DNA of 39,526 nucleotides from Halomonas sp. (lineage in GTDB: Bacteria; Pseudomonadota; Gammaproteobacteria; Pseudomonadales; Halomonadaceae). Shown here piece by piece: positions 8,669-18,333 of the stretch (positions are counted from its first letter, which is position 1; each line of letters opens with the position of its first letter). Position numbers and translations under genes: made by a program. The stretch spans positions 1-39,526 of the forward strand of contig PWEV01000270.1 of the NCBI GenBank assembly GCA_003553625.1, written 5' to 3'. Below the pieces are notes generated by a model, which was given only the letters and a program-made list of their open reading frames with translations, ran no database searches and was not told where the DNA came from.

Positions 8669-9241
8669 ATGAGCCGAGACCGCCACAGCCCGGACGACGA
8701 CGAGATCAGCGCCTTCCGCCAGGCGCTGCGTGAGGCGGGGGTGCGCCGACTGCGCACCAATCGCGCCGACCCCGGTCGTCCGCGCCGCGAGGAGGAGGCT
8801 GCCGCCGTTCGCCGCGCCGCCGCCCAGGCCGTGGGCGAGGCCGGCGGCAGCGGCCGCACCTCCGACGGTCGCGTCGAGGCCGTTCGCCCTTCGGAGTATC
8901 TGGAATTCGCCCTACCCGACCTGCCCTGGCGGACCCGCCAGCGACTCAAGCGCGGCCAGCTGGCCTGGGAGTCGGGGCTTGACCTGCACGGCTACACCCT
9001 CGAGGAGGCCCGAACCGAGCTAGAGGCCTTCCTGCGCGAGGCGAGCGCCGAGGGGCGCCGCTGCGTGCTGGTGGTCCACGGCAAGGCCTGGGGCGCCATC
9101 AGCGACTACCCGATCATCAAGAGCCATGTGAACGCCTGGCTGCGGGAGTGGCCGGCCGTGCTGGCCTTCACCTCGGCCATCGAGGCCGATGGCGGCACCG
9201 GCGCCGTCTACGTGCTGCTGCGCCGCCGCGGAGAGGCCTGA
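8669..9241 (+). CDS. Smr-domain endonuclease family protein (SmrA/SmrB-like)
   Basis: A 190-residue protein. Residues 1-85 are Arg/Glu-rich and probably flexible. A C-terminal Smr domain (about 100-190) holds the LDLHG motif (104-108), the HGK motif (137-139) and the closing [10 protein letters not shown] (175-184). Smr domains are small endonucleases; E. coli SmrB cuts mRNA at collided ribosomes. The divergent arrangement with prmB-aroC is the one seen for smrB in E. coli. However, the HGK-A-W-G and GTGAVYVLL wording is closer to what I recall of SmrA-type proteins, so I leave the symbol blank. It ends one base before the convergent patatin gene. Confidence 0.88.
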   Translation: MSRDRHSPDDDEISAFRQALREAGVRRLRTNRADPGRPRREEEAAAVRRAAAQAVGEAGGSGRTSDGRVEAVRPSEYLEFALPDLPWRTRQRLKRGQLAWESGLDLHGYTLEEARTELEAFLREASAEGRRCVLVVHGKAWGAISDYPIIKSHVNAWLREWPAVLAFTSAIEADGGTGAVYVLLRRRGEA

Positions 9242-9242
9242 C

Positions 9243-10313
9243 TCAGTCGCTTGGCTCACGCGCGTCCGGGGAGAGCGGCTGGGACTCCGCCACGACGCCT
9301 CGTTTTCCAGAGCCGGGATGGCTGGACCCCTCGAAGCGATCCAGCGCCTCCGCCGTCAGATGGCGACCCAGGGCGATCAGGGCCTCGGCCCGATAGAACT
9401 CGTAAGCACCGCAGACCGTCTTGGGCACCTCGATCAGCAGGTCGGGGGGGTAGCCCGCCACCTTGTACTTCGCCAGGGCCGCCTGGGTGATATCGAAGGA
9501 CTCCAGTACCATGTCCAGCCTGCCCCACTCGCGGCGTCGAATGCCGATCTCGCTCTGGTCTCTCTCCGCGTCATCGCCGCCCCCGTTGCCTGCACCCAGG
9601 CCGTTGAACCAGCGACCGGCGGCGCTCTTCACCTCCTCGATCCAGGCGCTGAATCCGATGCCAAGGGCATCACGGTCCTCCTCTCGCGCCCGCTCCTCGG
9701 CCGCCTCCTCGGGCGGCAGCAACTCCTCAAGGGTGACCGGGCGGGGGCTGTGCGCGGTGGTGTTGACGGCCAGGACGAAGTCGGCATCGGCTGCCACGGT
9801 GGGGATGATCGGCAGCGGGTTGAGCAGGCCGCCGTCCACCAGCACCTGATCCCCGCGGTGCACCGGGGTGATCACCCCGGGCACGGCGATGGAGGCACGG
9901 ATCGCCTCCAGTAGCGGCCCGCTCTGGAACCACACCTCACGCTGACGCGTGAGGTCGGTGGCGACGGTGGTAACAGGGATCGACAGGTCCTCGATGAGCA
10001 CGTCACCGACCAGGGACGCCAGCTTCTCCATCACCTTGTTGGCACGCATGGCGCCCATCGGGCTCCAGGTAACGTCCACGAGCTTGAGGACATCGAAGTA
10101 GTCGAGGCGACAGACCCAGTCACGGTAGCCCTCCAGTTGCCCGGCCGCATGAACGCCGCCGATCAGGGCGCCCATGGAGCAGCCGGCGATCGCCACTATC
10201 CGGTAGCCTCGCGCCTCGAGCTCATCGATGACCCCGATGTGGGCATAGCCACGCGCGCCCCCGCTGCCCAGCACCAGGGCGACCCGCTTGCCATCCTGTT
10301 TGTCTCCGCTCAT
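9243..10313 (-). CDS. Patatin-like phospholipase (RssA-type)
   Basis: A 356-residue serine lipid acyl hydrolase. The oxyanion motif GSGGARG is at 16-22, the nucleophile Ser46 in GCSMG (44-48) and the catalytic Asp160 in VDGGLLNPLP. This Ser-Asp dyad is the patatin hallmark. No signal peptide is visible, so it is probably cytosolic or peripheral. The second half (from about 200) is highly charged, with an acidic Glu/Arg-rich insert. A GTG at 10322 is in frame and overlaps the upstream stop, but the ATG at 10313 has GAGGAG eight bases upstream and is preferred. It is the last of three hydrolase genes that run together on the minus strand. Confidence 0.9.
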   Translation of the reverse strand: MSGDKQDGKRVALVLGSGGARGYAHIGVIDELEARGYRIVAIAGCSMGALIGGVHAAGQLEGYRDWVCRLDYFDVLKLVDVTWSPMGAMRANKVMEKLASLVGDVLIEDLSIPVTTVATDLTRQREVWFQSGPLLEAIRASIAVPGVITPVHRGDQVLVDGGLLNPLPIIPTVAADADFVLAVNTTAHSPRPVTLEELLPPEEAAEERAREEDRDALGIGFSAWIEEVKSAAGRWFNGLGAGNGGGDDAERDQSEIGIRRREWGRLDMVLESFDITQAALAKYKVAGYPPDLLIEVPKTVCGAYEFYRAEALIALGRHLTAEALDRFEGSSHPGSGKRGVVAESQPLSPDAREPSD

Positions 10314-10318
10314 GGCCC

Positions 10319-11221
10319 TCACTCCTCTGCCGAATGGCTGATGTCACCGCTCCAGCCCACGATCGTGTCGGCCACCTCGACCACGGCGCCTGCCTCGAGA
10401 TGCAGGTGGTGGCCTCCGGGAAGCACCCGCCTCACAAGCCCCCGCAGGGCCGAGCGCGCCGCACGGGCACGCTCGCTGTCGCCCAGCATGCCCGTCTCCC
10501 CCTCCACCAGCAGCGTGGGGCACCGGATCGCCCTCAGGCAGGCCAGAGCCTGCTCCGGGCTGAGCCGAACCGGCGATGGCCGGAGCAGGCGGCTATCGGT
10601 GCGCAGCCCGACCCGTCCACTCTCCAGCACCCTCAGGTTTCTCTCGACCAGCGGGGCGGCAGCGTCGGCATCGATGGCCGTGGCACCACCCGCGACCCGC
10701 GCCGCCACGGCGGTATCACTGTCAGGATAGTGCGGCGCCGGAGAGGCCGCGCGGCGCTGGGCCAGCAGGCCCCGGCGCAGCTGGCCGGGCGCGCGCTCGG
10801 CCTCGGTGGTCACCATCCCCAGGCCATCGATGAGCACCAGCTGCGAGAGCCGCTCCGGCATCGCCGCCGCGGTCAGGCAGGCAACGCCTGCGCCCATGGA
10901 GTGGGCCAGCAGCGTCAGCCGCTCGATGCCCAGGGATTCGGCGGCATCCAGCACGTCGTGGCAATAATCCCACAGGGCGTAGCCCTCCGCCCCGGGGGAA
11001 TCGGCTGAGCGGGAGAGGTGGTCCGAGTGACCGTGACCGGCGAAGTCCAGGGCCACAACGCGTATTCCCAGGCGCTCCACCAGCCGCGGCGCCAGCCGCG
11101 AGAAACTGGCGGCGTTGTCCAGCCAGCCGTGCAGGGCCAGCCAGGTCGGCGCCGCCTCCTCGCCCCAGGCCAGGGCCGCCAGGCGGCCGTTGGCCAGGCG
11201 CAGTTCGCTTGGAGCGCTCAC
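10319..11221 (-). CDS. Alpha/beta hydrolase (MEST/serine hydrolase-like type)
   Basis: A 300-residue alpha/beta-hydrolase-fold protein. The HGWLDNAASF motif at residues 31-40 and the nucleophile elbow AHSMGAG with Ser108 place it among the small serine hydrolases (SERHL/MEST-like). The catalytic His is likely in the GGHHLHLE stretch near the C-terminus. The substrate is unknown. The start is a GTG that overlaps the previous gene's stop (GTGA), with GGAG eight bases upstream. The stop overlaps the region just before the patatin start. Translational coupling on both sides suggests one transcript with its neighbours. Confidence 0.88.
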   Translation of the reverse strand: MSAPSELRLANGRLAALAWGEEAAPTWLALHGWLDNAASFSRLAPRLVERLGIRVVALDFAGHGHSDHLSRSADSPGAEGYALWDYCHDVLDAAESLGIERLTLLAHSMGAGVACLTAAAMPERLSQLVLIDGLGMVTTEAERAPGQLRRGLLAQRRAASPAPHYPDSDTAVAARVAGGATAIDADAAAPLVERNLRVLESGRVGLRTDSRLLRPSPVRLSPEQALACLRAIRCPTLLVEGETGMLGDSERARAARSALRGLVRRVLPGGHHLHLEAGAVVEVADTIVGWSGDISHSAEE

Positions 11222-12027
11222 GGGGAGGTCTCCAGCAGGGATTCGAGGATCGCGATGAGGCCCTGGCGGGCCTCCACCGGGTGCTCCATGGGGAACATGT
11301 GGGTCCCCGGCACCAGGGTCACCGGCACGCCGTGACGAACCAGACGCCGACGACGACGAGGCGTCAGCAGGTCGGAATCCTCGCCGGCCAGCAGCGCATA
11401 GGGCACCCGCAGCCGCCTCGGCAGATCGCCCAGATGGTCCGGCAGGTGACAGAAGATCTCCACTTCCACCCCGGGGTCATAGACCAGTACCGCCTGGCCA
11501 TCGTCGAGCAGCCGGGTTCCCCCCTCTACATAGTCATCGAGGGCCTCGGGGGTGAAGCGCCGGAACAGCCGGCGCCGCCTGAGCGAGTCGCGCATGGCGT
11601 TGCGGTCGGGCCACAGGGACCGCCGGCCACGACTCTGCCCGGCCGGCGTCACCCGCTCCATGAAACCGATGCGTTTGGCGGCCTTCATGGCCCAGGCGTC
11701 CAGTCCCAGCATCAGCGGCGGGTCGAGCATCACCACGCAGCGAAACCGCTCGGGGGCGACCTCGGCGGCCATGGCCATCAGGACCCCGCCCATGGAGTGG
11801 CCCACGCCGATCACCGGCTCATCGGCTCCCTCCAGGGTGTGGAGCAGCTCATCTCTCAGCGCCAACCAGTTATGGCCCACCGGGAAGTCGGGGTGATGGC
11901 CCAGGCGATCGAGGAGTTGAACATCGAAACGCTCGGCCAGAGGGCCGAGAAAACTGCTGTAGCTCGAGCCGGGGAAGCCATTGGCATGGGCAAAGAGCAG
12001 TCGGGGACGGTCGGGTAATGGGGTCAT
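11218..12027 (-). CDS. Alpha/beta hydrolase
   Basis: A 269-residue alpha/beta-hydrolase-fold protein starting MTPLPDRPRLLFAHANGFPG. The HANGFPGSSY segment (14-23) forms the oxyanion region and GHSMGG (76-81) holds nucleophile Ser78. The likely His is in PGTHMFPMEHP near the end. It differs clearly from its neighbour at 10319-11221. The frame extends 30 codons further up, but that part has no family features; the ATG at 12027 begins at the usual position of the fold. Its stop overlaps the GTG of the next hydrolase. The substrate is unknown; members of this type are often lipases or esterases. Confidence 0.87.
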   Translation of the reverse strand: MTPLPDRPRLLFAHANGFPGSSYSSFLGPLAERFDVQLLDRLGHHPDFPVGHNWLALRDELLHTLEGADEPVIGVGHSMGGVLMAMAAEVAPERFRCVVMLDPPLMLGLDAWAMKAAKRIGFMERVTPAGQSRGRRSLWPDRNAMRDSLRRRRLFRRFTPEALDDYVEGGTRLLDDGQAVLVYDPGVEVEIFCHLPDHLGDLPRRLRVPYALLAGEDSDLLTPRRRRRLVRHGVPVTLVPGTHMFPMEHPVEARQGLIAILESLLETSP

Positions 12028-12138
12028 GTCGGTATCCGTGAGCGGCCGGGCGGTTCCCGTCTGGCGGTAGCAGGCTAACGGGATTACCATGATTCGCCAA
12101 GTCAACTTCCGGCTCATCGAGCCCCGATCGGAGTCCTC

Positions 12139-12243
12139 GTGAAACCAGCGCCAAAGCCTCCCCGCGACACTCGAACCCGTAACCGGATCTTCTTCGCCGC
12201 CGTTATCGCCGCCACCATCGTCGGCCTGTGGCTGGCCCGCTAG
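12139..12243 (+). CDS. 34-residue single-pass membrane peptide
   Basis: A short frame beginning GTG with GGAG five bases upstream. It encodes a basic, Pro/Arg-rich N-terminus (about 16 residues) followed by one hydrophobic helix (IFFAAVIAATIVGLWLAR) and TAG. The stop codon overlaps the AGGAGG ribosome binding site of the AEC transporter, whose start is 12 bases further on. The hydrophobic segment, charge pattern, start site and tight junction support a real small protein. Function is unknown, and conservation was not tested. Confidence 0.5.
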   Translation: MKPAPKPPRDTRTRNRIFFAAVIAATIVGLWLAR

Positions 12244-12255
12244 GAGGCTGGCCCC

Positions 12256-13203
12256 ATGGATCTTTCCGCCCTCTTTTTCCAGACCCTCGAGGTCACCCTG
12301 CCGGTCTTCGCCATGGTATTCATCGGCCTGGGCCTCAAGCGCGCCGGGTGGATCGATACCGCCTTCGTCGCTACCGCCTCACAGCTGGTGTTCCGCGGCA
12401 CCATGCCGGTGCTGATCTTTCTCAGCATCATCAAGGCCGATCTGAGCTCGACCCTCAACCCCGGGCTGCTGGGTTTCTTCGCCCTGGCGACACTGGGCAG
12501 CTTCCTGTTCTGCTGGGGCTGGGCCCGGCTGCGGGTGCCCTTTCCGGAGCGCGGGGTCTATATCCAGGGGGCCTTTCGCGGCAACTGCGGCATCGTGGGA
12601 CTGGCGCTGGCGGCGGGCATGTACGGCGACTACGGGCTCTCGGCCGGGGGACTGCTGCTGGGGGTGGTGATCCTCACCTATAACGCCTTTTCGGTGGTGG
12701 CCCTGGCCACCTATCAGGAGGGTCAGAGTGCGGACTGGCGCAGCATCCTGTCGCACATCGCCCGCAACCCGCTGATCCTCGCCGTGGTGGCGGCGGTTCC
12801 GGTGGCCGCCCTGGAGCTGCCCCTGCCGGGCTGGCTGATGACCTCCGGCGAGTACTTCGCCTCGCTGACCCTGCCCCTGGCGTTGATCTGCATCGGCGCC
12901 ACCCTGTCGCTGGGGGCGATCCGGGCCTCGGGGCGCCTGGCCACCAGCGCCAGCCTGCTGAAGATGGTGACGGTGCCGATCCTGGCCACCACGGCGGCCT
13001 GGCTGGTCGGCTTCGAGGGGCGCGAACTGGGGGTGATGTTCCTCTTCTTCGCCAGCCCCACGGCGGCGGCGGCCTTCGTGATGGCCAAGGCCATGGGCGG
13101 CAACGCCGTGCTGACCGCCAATATCATCGCCCTGACCACCCTGATGGCCAGCCTGACGGTCACTCTCGGCGCCTTCGGGCTCAAGGTGGCGGGGCTGATC
13201 TAA
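12256..13203 (+). CDS. AEC (auxin efflux carrier) family transporter
   Basis: A 315-residue integral membrane protein with about ten hydrophobic segments in two five-helix halves. PVFAMVFIGLGLKRAGW near the N-terminus, FRGTMPVLIFLSI, and FRGNCGIVGLALA in the fourth segment are typical of the AEC family, which exports or imports organic anions such as malate or malonate. The start has AGGAGG eight bases upstream. It stands next to a 34-codon gene that ends at its ribosome binding site. The substrate cannot be told from sequence. Confidence 0.9.
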   Translation: MDLSALFFQTLEVTLPVFAMVFIGLGLKRAGWIDTAFVATASQLVFRGTMPVLIFLSIIKADLSSTLNPGLLGFFALATLGSFLFCWGWARLRVPFPERGVYIQGAFRGNCGIVGLALAAGMYGDYGLSAGGLLLGVVILTYNAFSVVALATYQEGQSADWRSILSHIARNPLILAVVAAVPVAALELPLPGWLMTSGEYFASLTLPLALICIGATLSLGAIRASGRLATSASLLKMVTVPILATTAAWLVGFEGRELGVMFLFFASPTAAAAFVMAKAMGGNAVLTANIIALTTLMASLTVTLGAFGLKVAGLI

Positions 13204-13245
13204 TCCAAGTTGGCAGGATCAACGCAAACTGGGGGACCGCTCAAG

Positions 13246-13351
13246 GCTGTTCCGGCGACAGGCCTCCGAAGGGGCGCTATAAATACGTCCCTGTACGCTA
13301 CTTCGGCCATCCCTGGTCCTCAGACCCCCTCTACGACCTGGCACCGGTGCC
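13246..13351. repeat. Candidate interspersed extragenic repeat (Halomonas-type)
   Basis: The stretch between the AEC gene and sixA includes GGCGCTATAAATACGTCCC, then TGTACGCTAC, then GGCCATCCCTGGTC, and ends in a perfect 12-base palindrome GGCACCGGTGCC (13340-13351). I recall closely similar sequence as a frequent intergenic element in Halomonas genomes, but could not confirm this. Only one copy is present here. The palindrome lies a few bases downstream of the sixA stop and could form a hairpin. Confidence 0.45.
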
Positions 13352-13356
13352 TTTCG

Positions 13357-13845
13357 CTATCGCACTCTCGGCGTCAGGTCAGAGGGAGTGTTGAACCTCG
13401 CCAGCCGGGCGCAGCCCGCCGCCCACACCTCGGCCTCGAGTTCGGCCAGGGCCGCGGTGGGGAAACCCGGGCCGCGGTCGGTACGGCCCTCCACCAGCAG
13501 GCCGGTGAGCGCCCCCACCAGCGGCATATGGCTGACCAGCATCAGCGGGCGTCCCTCGGGCTGCGCCAGCAGCCAGTCGACCACCGCCGACGGGTCGTCG
13601 TCGGGGGTCAGGATCGGCAGCGTCTCCACCGGGACACCCAGCGCCTCGCCGATGATGGCGGCGGTCTGCCGGGCACGGCGATAGGGGCTGGCCAGCAGGC
13701 GCAGCCCGGCAGGCTCGTCGCGAGCGGCCAGCCAGGCGGCCAGGCGCCCAACCTCATGGCTGCCCTGCCCGGTCAGTTCCCGCTCGGCGTCGGGGACGCC
13801 GGGCCCCGCCTCGCCATGGCGCAGGATCAGCAGGCGCTCAGCCAT
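13357..13845 (-). CDS. sixA: Phosphohistidine phosphatase SixA
   Basis: A 162-residue histidine-phosphatase-superfamily protein. The catalytic motif LILRHGEAG is at residues 5-13 (His10). A second conserved His occurs in [13 protein letters not shown]. The short length without extra domains is typical of SixA, which removes phosphate from His in the ArcB HPt domain and the PTS-Ntr system. The chosen ATG at 13845 lies inside the last codons of gpsA (8-base overlap). The frame is open further upstream, but only in sequence overlapping gpsA. The gpsA-sixA order is common in gammaproteobacteria. Confidence 0.9.
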   Translation of the reverse strand: MAERLLILRHGEAGPGVPDAERELTGQGSHEVGRLAAWLAARDEPAGLRLLASPYRRARQTAAIIGEALGVPVETLPILTPDDDPSAVVDWLLAQPEGRPLMLVSHMPLVGALTGLLVEGRTDRGPGFPTAALAELEAEVWAAGCARLARFNTPSDLTPRVR

Positions 13846-14911
13846 GGGCGCCCCCACCCTCGCCCTCGCGGTGGGCGCGCTGCACGTCCTCGCGAGCCAG
13901 CACGAACTCAACGTCGCTGCTCTGCTCGCCGAGCATCAGCATGCGGGCCATCTCCTTGGCCGGCACGCCCTTGAACAGCACCTGGTAGAGCCCCTCGGCC
14001 AATGGCATGTACACCCCGTCCTGGTGCGCCTTGTCGCGCACCAGGCGCACGGTATTGACCCCCTCGGCCACCTGGCCCAGCGCCGCCACCGCCTCGTCCA
14101 GAGTGCGGCCCTCGCCGAGGGCCTGACCCACCCGATAGTTGCGCGACAGCGCCGAGGAGCAGGTCACGATCAGGTCCCCCACGCCGGCAAGCCCCAGAAA
14201 GGTCATGGGGTTGGCGCCCTGGTCCACGGCGAAGCGGCTCATCTCGGCCAGGGCCCGGGTCATGAGCATGCTGCGGGTGTTCTCGCCCATGCCGAGTGCG
14301 GCGGCCATGCCGGCGGCAATGGCGTAGATATTCTTCAGCGCCCCGCCCAGTTCGACGCCGTGACGGTCGTTGCTGGCGTAGACCCGAAAGTAGTCACAGC
14401 CCAGCGCCGTCTGCACCCGGGTGCGGGTCTCGGGGTCGTCGCTGGCGATCACCGTGGCGGTGAGCTGTTTCTGGGCGACTTCCGAGGCCAGGTTGGGTCC
14501 GGAGATCACACCGATATGGGGAAAGCCGGTCTCATCCTCGAGGATCTGGCTCATCAGCTTGAAGCCCTCCTCCTGGATGCCCTTGGTGGTACTGACCAGG
14601 ATCTGGTCCGGGGTCAGCCAGGGACGCGCCTGGCGCACCACCTCGCGGAAGGCCTTGGAAGGGATCGCCACCAGTACCAGGCTGGCATCCTGCAGCACCT
14701 CGGCCATGTCGGTGGAGGCGATCACCGAGGGATTGATCGAATAGTCGGGCAGGTAGCGGCCGTTGCGATGCTCGCGATTGATCTGATCGGCCAGATCGGG
14801 ATCTCTCAGCCACTGGCTCACCCGTGAGCCGTTATCGGCCGCAATGCTGGCCAGGGCGGTACCGAAGCTGCCGCCGCCCAGCACCGCCACCTTCATCTGT
14901 TCCAATGCCAT
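13838..14911 (-). CDS. gpsA: NAD(P)-dependent glycerol-3-phosphate dehydrogenase
   Basis: A 357-residue cytosolic enzyme reducing dihydroxyacetone phosphate to sn-glycerol-3-phosphate for phospholipid synthesis. The Rossmann motif [14 protein letters not shown] is at residues 8-21. Family blocks [23 protein letters not shown] and [13 protein letters not shown] are present. The C-terminus is extended and charged (about 15 residues). An internal ATG at residue 6 is an alternative start. The gene is separated from pntB by a terminator. A TACAAT box at 14973-14978 on the minus strand could be its -10, without a convincing -35. Confidence 0.96.
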   Translation of the reverse strand: MALEQMKVAVLGGGSFGTALASIAADNGSRVSQWLRDPDLADQINREHRNGRYLPDYSINPSVIASTDMAEVLQDASLVLVAIPSKAFREVVRQARPWLTPDQILVSTTKGIQEEGFKLMSQILEDETGFPHIGVISGPNLASEVAQKQLTATVIASDDPETRTRVQTALGCDYFRVYASNDRHGVELGGALKNIYAIAAGMAAALGMGENTRSMLMTRALAEMSRFAVDQGANPMTFLGLAGVGDLIVTCSSALSRNYRVGQALGEGRTLDEAVAALGQVAEGVNTVRLVRDKAHQDGVYMPLAEGLYQVLFKGVPAKEMARMLMLGEQSSDVEFVLAREDVQRAHREGEGGGAHG

Positions 14912-14981
14912 GGTCTGCCCCGCCTGTTTTGATGAAATCGGGATGGATGGGATCGGAGTAAGGGGAGTCGCAATTGTAGCG

Positions 14982-15017
14982 AAAAAGGGGCCCGAATCGT
15001 CAGCCGATTCGAGCCCC
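14982..15017 (-). terminator. Intrinsic terminator of the pntA-pntB operon
   Basis: On the minus strand a 13-bp stem (arms 15005-15017 and 14987-14999, with one U-G pair) and a 5-base loop is followed at once by TTTTT (14982-14986). It lies 50 bases past the pntB stop. Confidence 0.88.
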
Positions 15018-15066
15018 GGGAACCGCCCTGTCGACCGGCCGTCACGGCAGGCCGACAGCCTACGAC

Positions 15067-16509
15067 CTAGTCGATGTGGGACAGCAGCGAATCGATACTC
15101 TCGCGGGCATCACCGTAGAGCATCCGGGTGTTCTCCTTGTAGAACAGCGGATTCTCGATGCCCGAATAGCCGGTACCCTGGCCGCGTTTGCAGACGAAGA
15201 CGACCCGCGACTTCCATACCTCGAGGACCGGCATGCCGGCGATGGGGCTGTTGGGGTCTTCCTGAGCCGCCGGATTGACGATGTCGTTGGAACCGATAAC
15301 GATCGCCACGTCCGTCTTGGGGAAGTCATCGTTGATCTCGTCCATCTCCATGACGATGTCATAGGGCACCCGAGCCTCGGCCAGCAGCACGTTCATGTGC
15401 CCTGGCAGGCGGCCGGCCACCGGATGGATGGCGAAGCGCACCTCCTTGCCGGCGGAGCGCAGCTTGCGCACCAGTTCGCTGACCGCGTTCTGGGCCTGAG
15501 CCACCGCCATGCCGTAGCCCGGCACGATGACCACGCTGTCGGCGTTGTTGAGGGTCGCCGCCACCCCGGCGGCATCGATGGCCACCTGCTCGCCCTCGAT
15601 CTCCGCCGCCGGCCCCTGGGTGCCGCCGAAGCCTCCCAGGATCACGCTGACGAAGTTGCGATTCATCGCCTTGCACATGATGTAGGAGAGGATCGCCCCC
15701 GAGGAGCCCACCAGGGCGCCGGTCACGATCAAGAGGTCGTTGGAGAGGGTGAAGCCGATGGCCGCCGCCGCCCAGCCCGAATAGCTGTTGAGCATCGACA
15801 CCACCACCGGCATATCGGCCCCGCCGATACCCATGATCAGGTGGTAGCCGATGAAGAACGCCAGGGCGGCCAGCAACAGCAGGGTCCAGAAGCCGGCGCC
15901 GTTGAGGTAGAGGATGGCCAGCAGCAGCGAGATCACCGCGGCGCCGGCGTTGAGCTTATGGCCACCGGGCAGCTGCTTGGACTTGCCGTCGACCTTGCCG
16001 GCCAGCTTACCGAAGGCGATCACCGAACCGGTGAAGGTCACCGCACCGATGAAGATGGCGAAGACCACTTCTATCTGGAGGAAGGTCAGCTCGTCGGGCG
16101 CCTTGGTGGCCACCATGGCGGCGAAGGCCGAGAACTGCTCGGTGGCTCCTCCCACGGCCTGGACGGCCAGCACCCGGCGGCGCTCGAGGTCGGCGTTCCA
16201 GGCCACGAAGACCGCGGCCAGACCCACGAAACTGTGCAGTGCCGCCACCAGCTGGGGCATCTCGGTCATGGCGACCCGCTTGGCCACGACCCAGCCGATC
16301 GCCGCGCCGATGATGATCAGGGGAATCATCAGCCAGTGGGCACCGATACCGGGCCCCAGGGCGGTGAAGAACACCGCCAACGCCATGCCGATGATGCCGT
16401 ACCACACCGCCCGTTTGGCCTTCTCCTGATTGCTCAGCCCCCCCAGAGAGAGGATGAAGAGCACACTTGCCGCAATCGCTGCGGCTGATACAAATCCTTG
16501 ACTCAGCAT
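15067..16509 (-). CDS. pntB: NAD(P) transhydrogenase subunit beta
   Basis: A 480-residue inner-membrane protein. About eight to nine transmembrane helices fill residues 1-290 and a cytosolic NADP-binding domain (dIII) follows. That domain contains [15 protein letters not shown] and [14 protein letters not shown], which are diagnostic. With PntA it couples hydride transfer from NADH to NADP to proton flow. The ATG has GGAG seven bases upstream and is 16 bases after the pntA stop, so the pair forms one operon ended by a strong terminator. Length agrees with E. coli PntB (about 462) plus a few residues. Confidence 0.97.
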   Translation of the reverse strand: MLSQGFVSAAAIAASVLFILSLGGLSNQEKAKRAVWYGIIGMALAVFFTALGPGIGAHWLMIPLIIIGAAIGWVVAKRVAMTEMPQLVAALHSFVGLAAVFVAWNADLERRRVLAVQAVGGATEQFSAFAAMVATKAPDELTFLQIEVVFAIFIGAVTFTGSVIAFGKLAGKVDGKSKQLPGGHKLNAGAAVISLLLAILYLNGAGFWTLLLLAALAFFIGYHLIMGIGGADMPVVVSMLNSYSGWAAAAIGFTLSNDLLIVTGALVGSSGAILSYIMCKAMNRNFVSVILGGFGGTQGPAAEIEGEQVAIDAAGVAATLNNADSVVIVPGYGMAVAQAQNAVSELVRKLRSAGKEVRFAIHPVAGRLPGHMNVLLAEARVPYDIVMEMDEINDDFPKTDVAIVIGSNDIVNPAAQEDPNSPIAGMPVLEVWKSRVVFVCKRGQGTGYSGIENPLFYKENTRMLYGDARESIDSLLSHID

Positions 16510-16525
16510 GTGTTCTCTCCGCCGC

Positions 16526-18097
16526 TCACGACTTCTGGAACATGGCCAGCATCCGGCGTGTCACCAGGAAGCCGCCCACGATATTGATGGTAGCGATCAG
16601 CACCGAGATGCCCGCCAACAGCATGACGAGCCAATTCCCCGAACCGATCTGCAGCACGGCGCCGAGAATGATGATCCCGGAGATGGCATTGGTCAGCGCC
16701 ATCAGCGGCGTATGCAGCGAGTGGCTGACGTTCCAGATCACCTGGAAGCCCACGAAGCAGGCCAGGACGAAGACGATGAAGTGCTGCATGAAGGAGGCCG
16801 GGGCGATCTGCGCCAGCACCAGCATCAGGGCACCACCCACACCGAGCATGATGGCCTGGCGCTTCGTCTGGTCCTTGAAGACAGCCAGTTCGGCGGCCTT
16901 CTTCTCCTCCGGCGTCGGCGCCTTCTCCTTGGGCTTGGGCTTGGCCGCGGCGATGGCCTTCACCTTGGGCGGTGGCGGCGGGAAGGTGATCTCGCCCCGG
17001 TGAGTCACCGTGGCGCCACGGATCACATCGTCCTCCATGTCATGCACCACCACGCCATCCTTCTCCGGCGTCAGGTCGGTGAGCATATGGCGGATGTTAG
17101 TGCCGTAGAGCAGCGACGCCTGGGTCGCCATGCGCGAGGGGAAGTCGGTATAACCGACCACCACCACGCCGTTGTCGCTGACCACTCGCTCGTCGGCGAC
17201 GGTGAGATCGCAGTTGCCACCCTTCTCGGCGGCGAGGTCGATGATCACCGAGCCGGGCTTCATGGCTGCCACCATGTCCTCCAGCCACAGCTTGGGGGCC
17301 GGGCGGCCGGGGATCAGCGCCGTGGTGATGACGATATCGATGTCAGGCGCCTGGGCGCGGAAGCACTCGAGCTGCTTCTCGCGAAACTCGGGGCTGGAGG
17401 GCGCCGCATAGCCGCCGGTCTCGGCGCCATCCTGGCTATCCTCGAAGTCGAGAAAGACGAACTCGGCGCCCATGGACTCGATCTGTTCGGCGACCTCGGG
17501 CCGCACGTCGAAGGCGCGCACCATGGCGCCCAGGCTCACCGCGGTGCCGGTGGCGGCCAGACCCGCCACCCCGGCACCAATCACCAGCACCTTGGCCGGG
17601 GGCACCTTGCCCGCGGCGGTCACCTGACCGGTGAAGAAACGCCCAAAGTTGTTGCCCGCCTCGATCACCGCCCGGTAGCCGGCGATGTTGGCCATGGAGG
17701 AGAGCGCGTCCATCTTCTGGGCCCGGGAGATGCGCGGCACCATGTCCATGGCGATCACGCTGGCCCCCTTCGCGCGGCAACGCTCCAGCAGCGCCTCGCT
17801 CTGGGCCGGCCAGAAGAAGCTGATCAGCGTCTGCCCCTCGTGCAGGCGGTCGGCTTCCTCCTCCGAGGGCTCGCGGACCTTGATCACGATCTCGGCGTCT
17901 CGCCAGAGGGCCTCGGCCCCCTCGATGACGGTGACGCCCGCCTCACGGTAGGCCTCATCAAGGAAACCCGCCGCCTCGCCGGCTCCACTCTCCACCAGAC
18001 ACTCGTGTCCCAGTTTCTGGATCTGCTGAGCGCTCTCGGGGGTCAGCGCGACACGCGCTTCCCCCCGGGCACTCTCCTTGGGTGCGCCAATCTTCAC
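16526..18097 (-). CDS. pntA: NAD(P) transhydrogenase subunit alpha
   Basis: A 523-residue subunit with an NAD-binding domain (dI, residues 1 to about 375, including [13 protein letters not shown] near 170-182), then a Pro/Lys-rich linker ([20 protein letters not shown] in part), then about four transmembrane helices at the C-terminus. It is the long, single-chain form as in E. coli, not the split PntAA/PntAB form of alphaproteobacteria. The start is GTG at 18097, with AGGAG seven bases upstream; it starts at the family's VKIGAPKE. The frame stays open 30 codons upstream without family similarity. It leads the pntA-pntB operon. Confidence 0.96.
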   Translation of the reverse strand: MKIGAPKESARGEARVALTPESAQQIQKLGHECLVESGAGEAAGFLDEAYREAGVTVIEGAEALWRDAEIVIKVREPSEEEADRLHEGQTLISFFWPAQSEALLERCRAKGASVIAMDMVPRISRAQKMDALSSMANIAGYRAVIEAGNNFGRFFTGQVTAAGKVPPAKVLVIGAGVAGLAATGTAVSLGAMVRAFDVRPEVAEQIESMGAEFVFLDFEDSQDGAETGGYAAPSSPEFREKQLECFRAQAPDIDIVITTALIPGRPAPKLWLEDMVAAMKPGSVIIDLAAEKGGNCDLTVADERVVSDNGVVVVGYTDFPSRMATQASLLYGTNIRHMLTDLTPEKDGVVVHDMEDDVIRGATVTHRGEITFPPPPPKVKAIAAAKPKPKEKAPTPEEKKAAELAVFKDQTKRQAIMLGVGGALMLVLAQIAPASFMQHFIVFVLACFVGFQVIWNVSHSLHTPLMALTNAISGIIILGAVLQIGSGNWLVMLLAGISVLIATINIVGGFLVTRRMLAMFQKS

Positions 18098-18253
18098 GTT
18101 TGTTCTCCTGAATGCAGGTTGCCGGACAGAGTTCAACGCCGAAGGCGCCGATCGTCTTCTATCAACCGGAATCACATAGAGCATCACACCGGAGCGAGCG
18201 GATCAAGTTCAACGCGACAGCCTGTCGCGGCTCGGCACTCGCCGCAGCACCCA

Positions 18254-18298
18254 AAAAACAACGCCCCCCGCCGGCCTGGGCGGCCAACAGGGGGCGTC
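18254..18298 (-). terminator. Intrinsic terminator of htpG
   Basis: On the minus strand the arms 18291-18298 and 18262-18269 (8 bp, GC-rich, with a smaller GCC/GGC-rich hairpin inside) are followed by TTGTTTTTT (18254-18262). It lies 35 bases past the htpG stop and upstream of pntA. Confidence 0.82.
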
Positions 18299-18333
18299 GG
18301 GGACGTGACGACGCGGCGCGGGGCCGCCCGGAT

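Noticed and set aside
6544..8733. 729-codon open frame on the plus strand
   Set aside because: It is antisense to aroC and prmB, both certain by signature motifs; long opposite-strand frames are expected in GC-rich DNA.
8557..8949. 131-codon N-terminal extension of prmB
   Set aside because: Arg/Ser-rich, overlaps the divergent Smr gene and its promoter, and would make PrmB far longer than the family.
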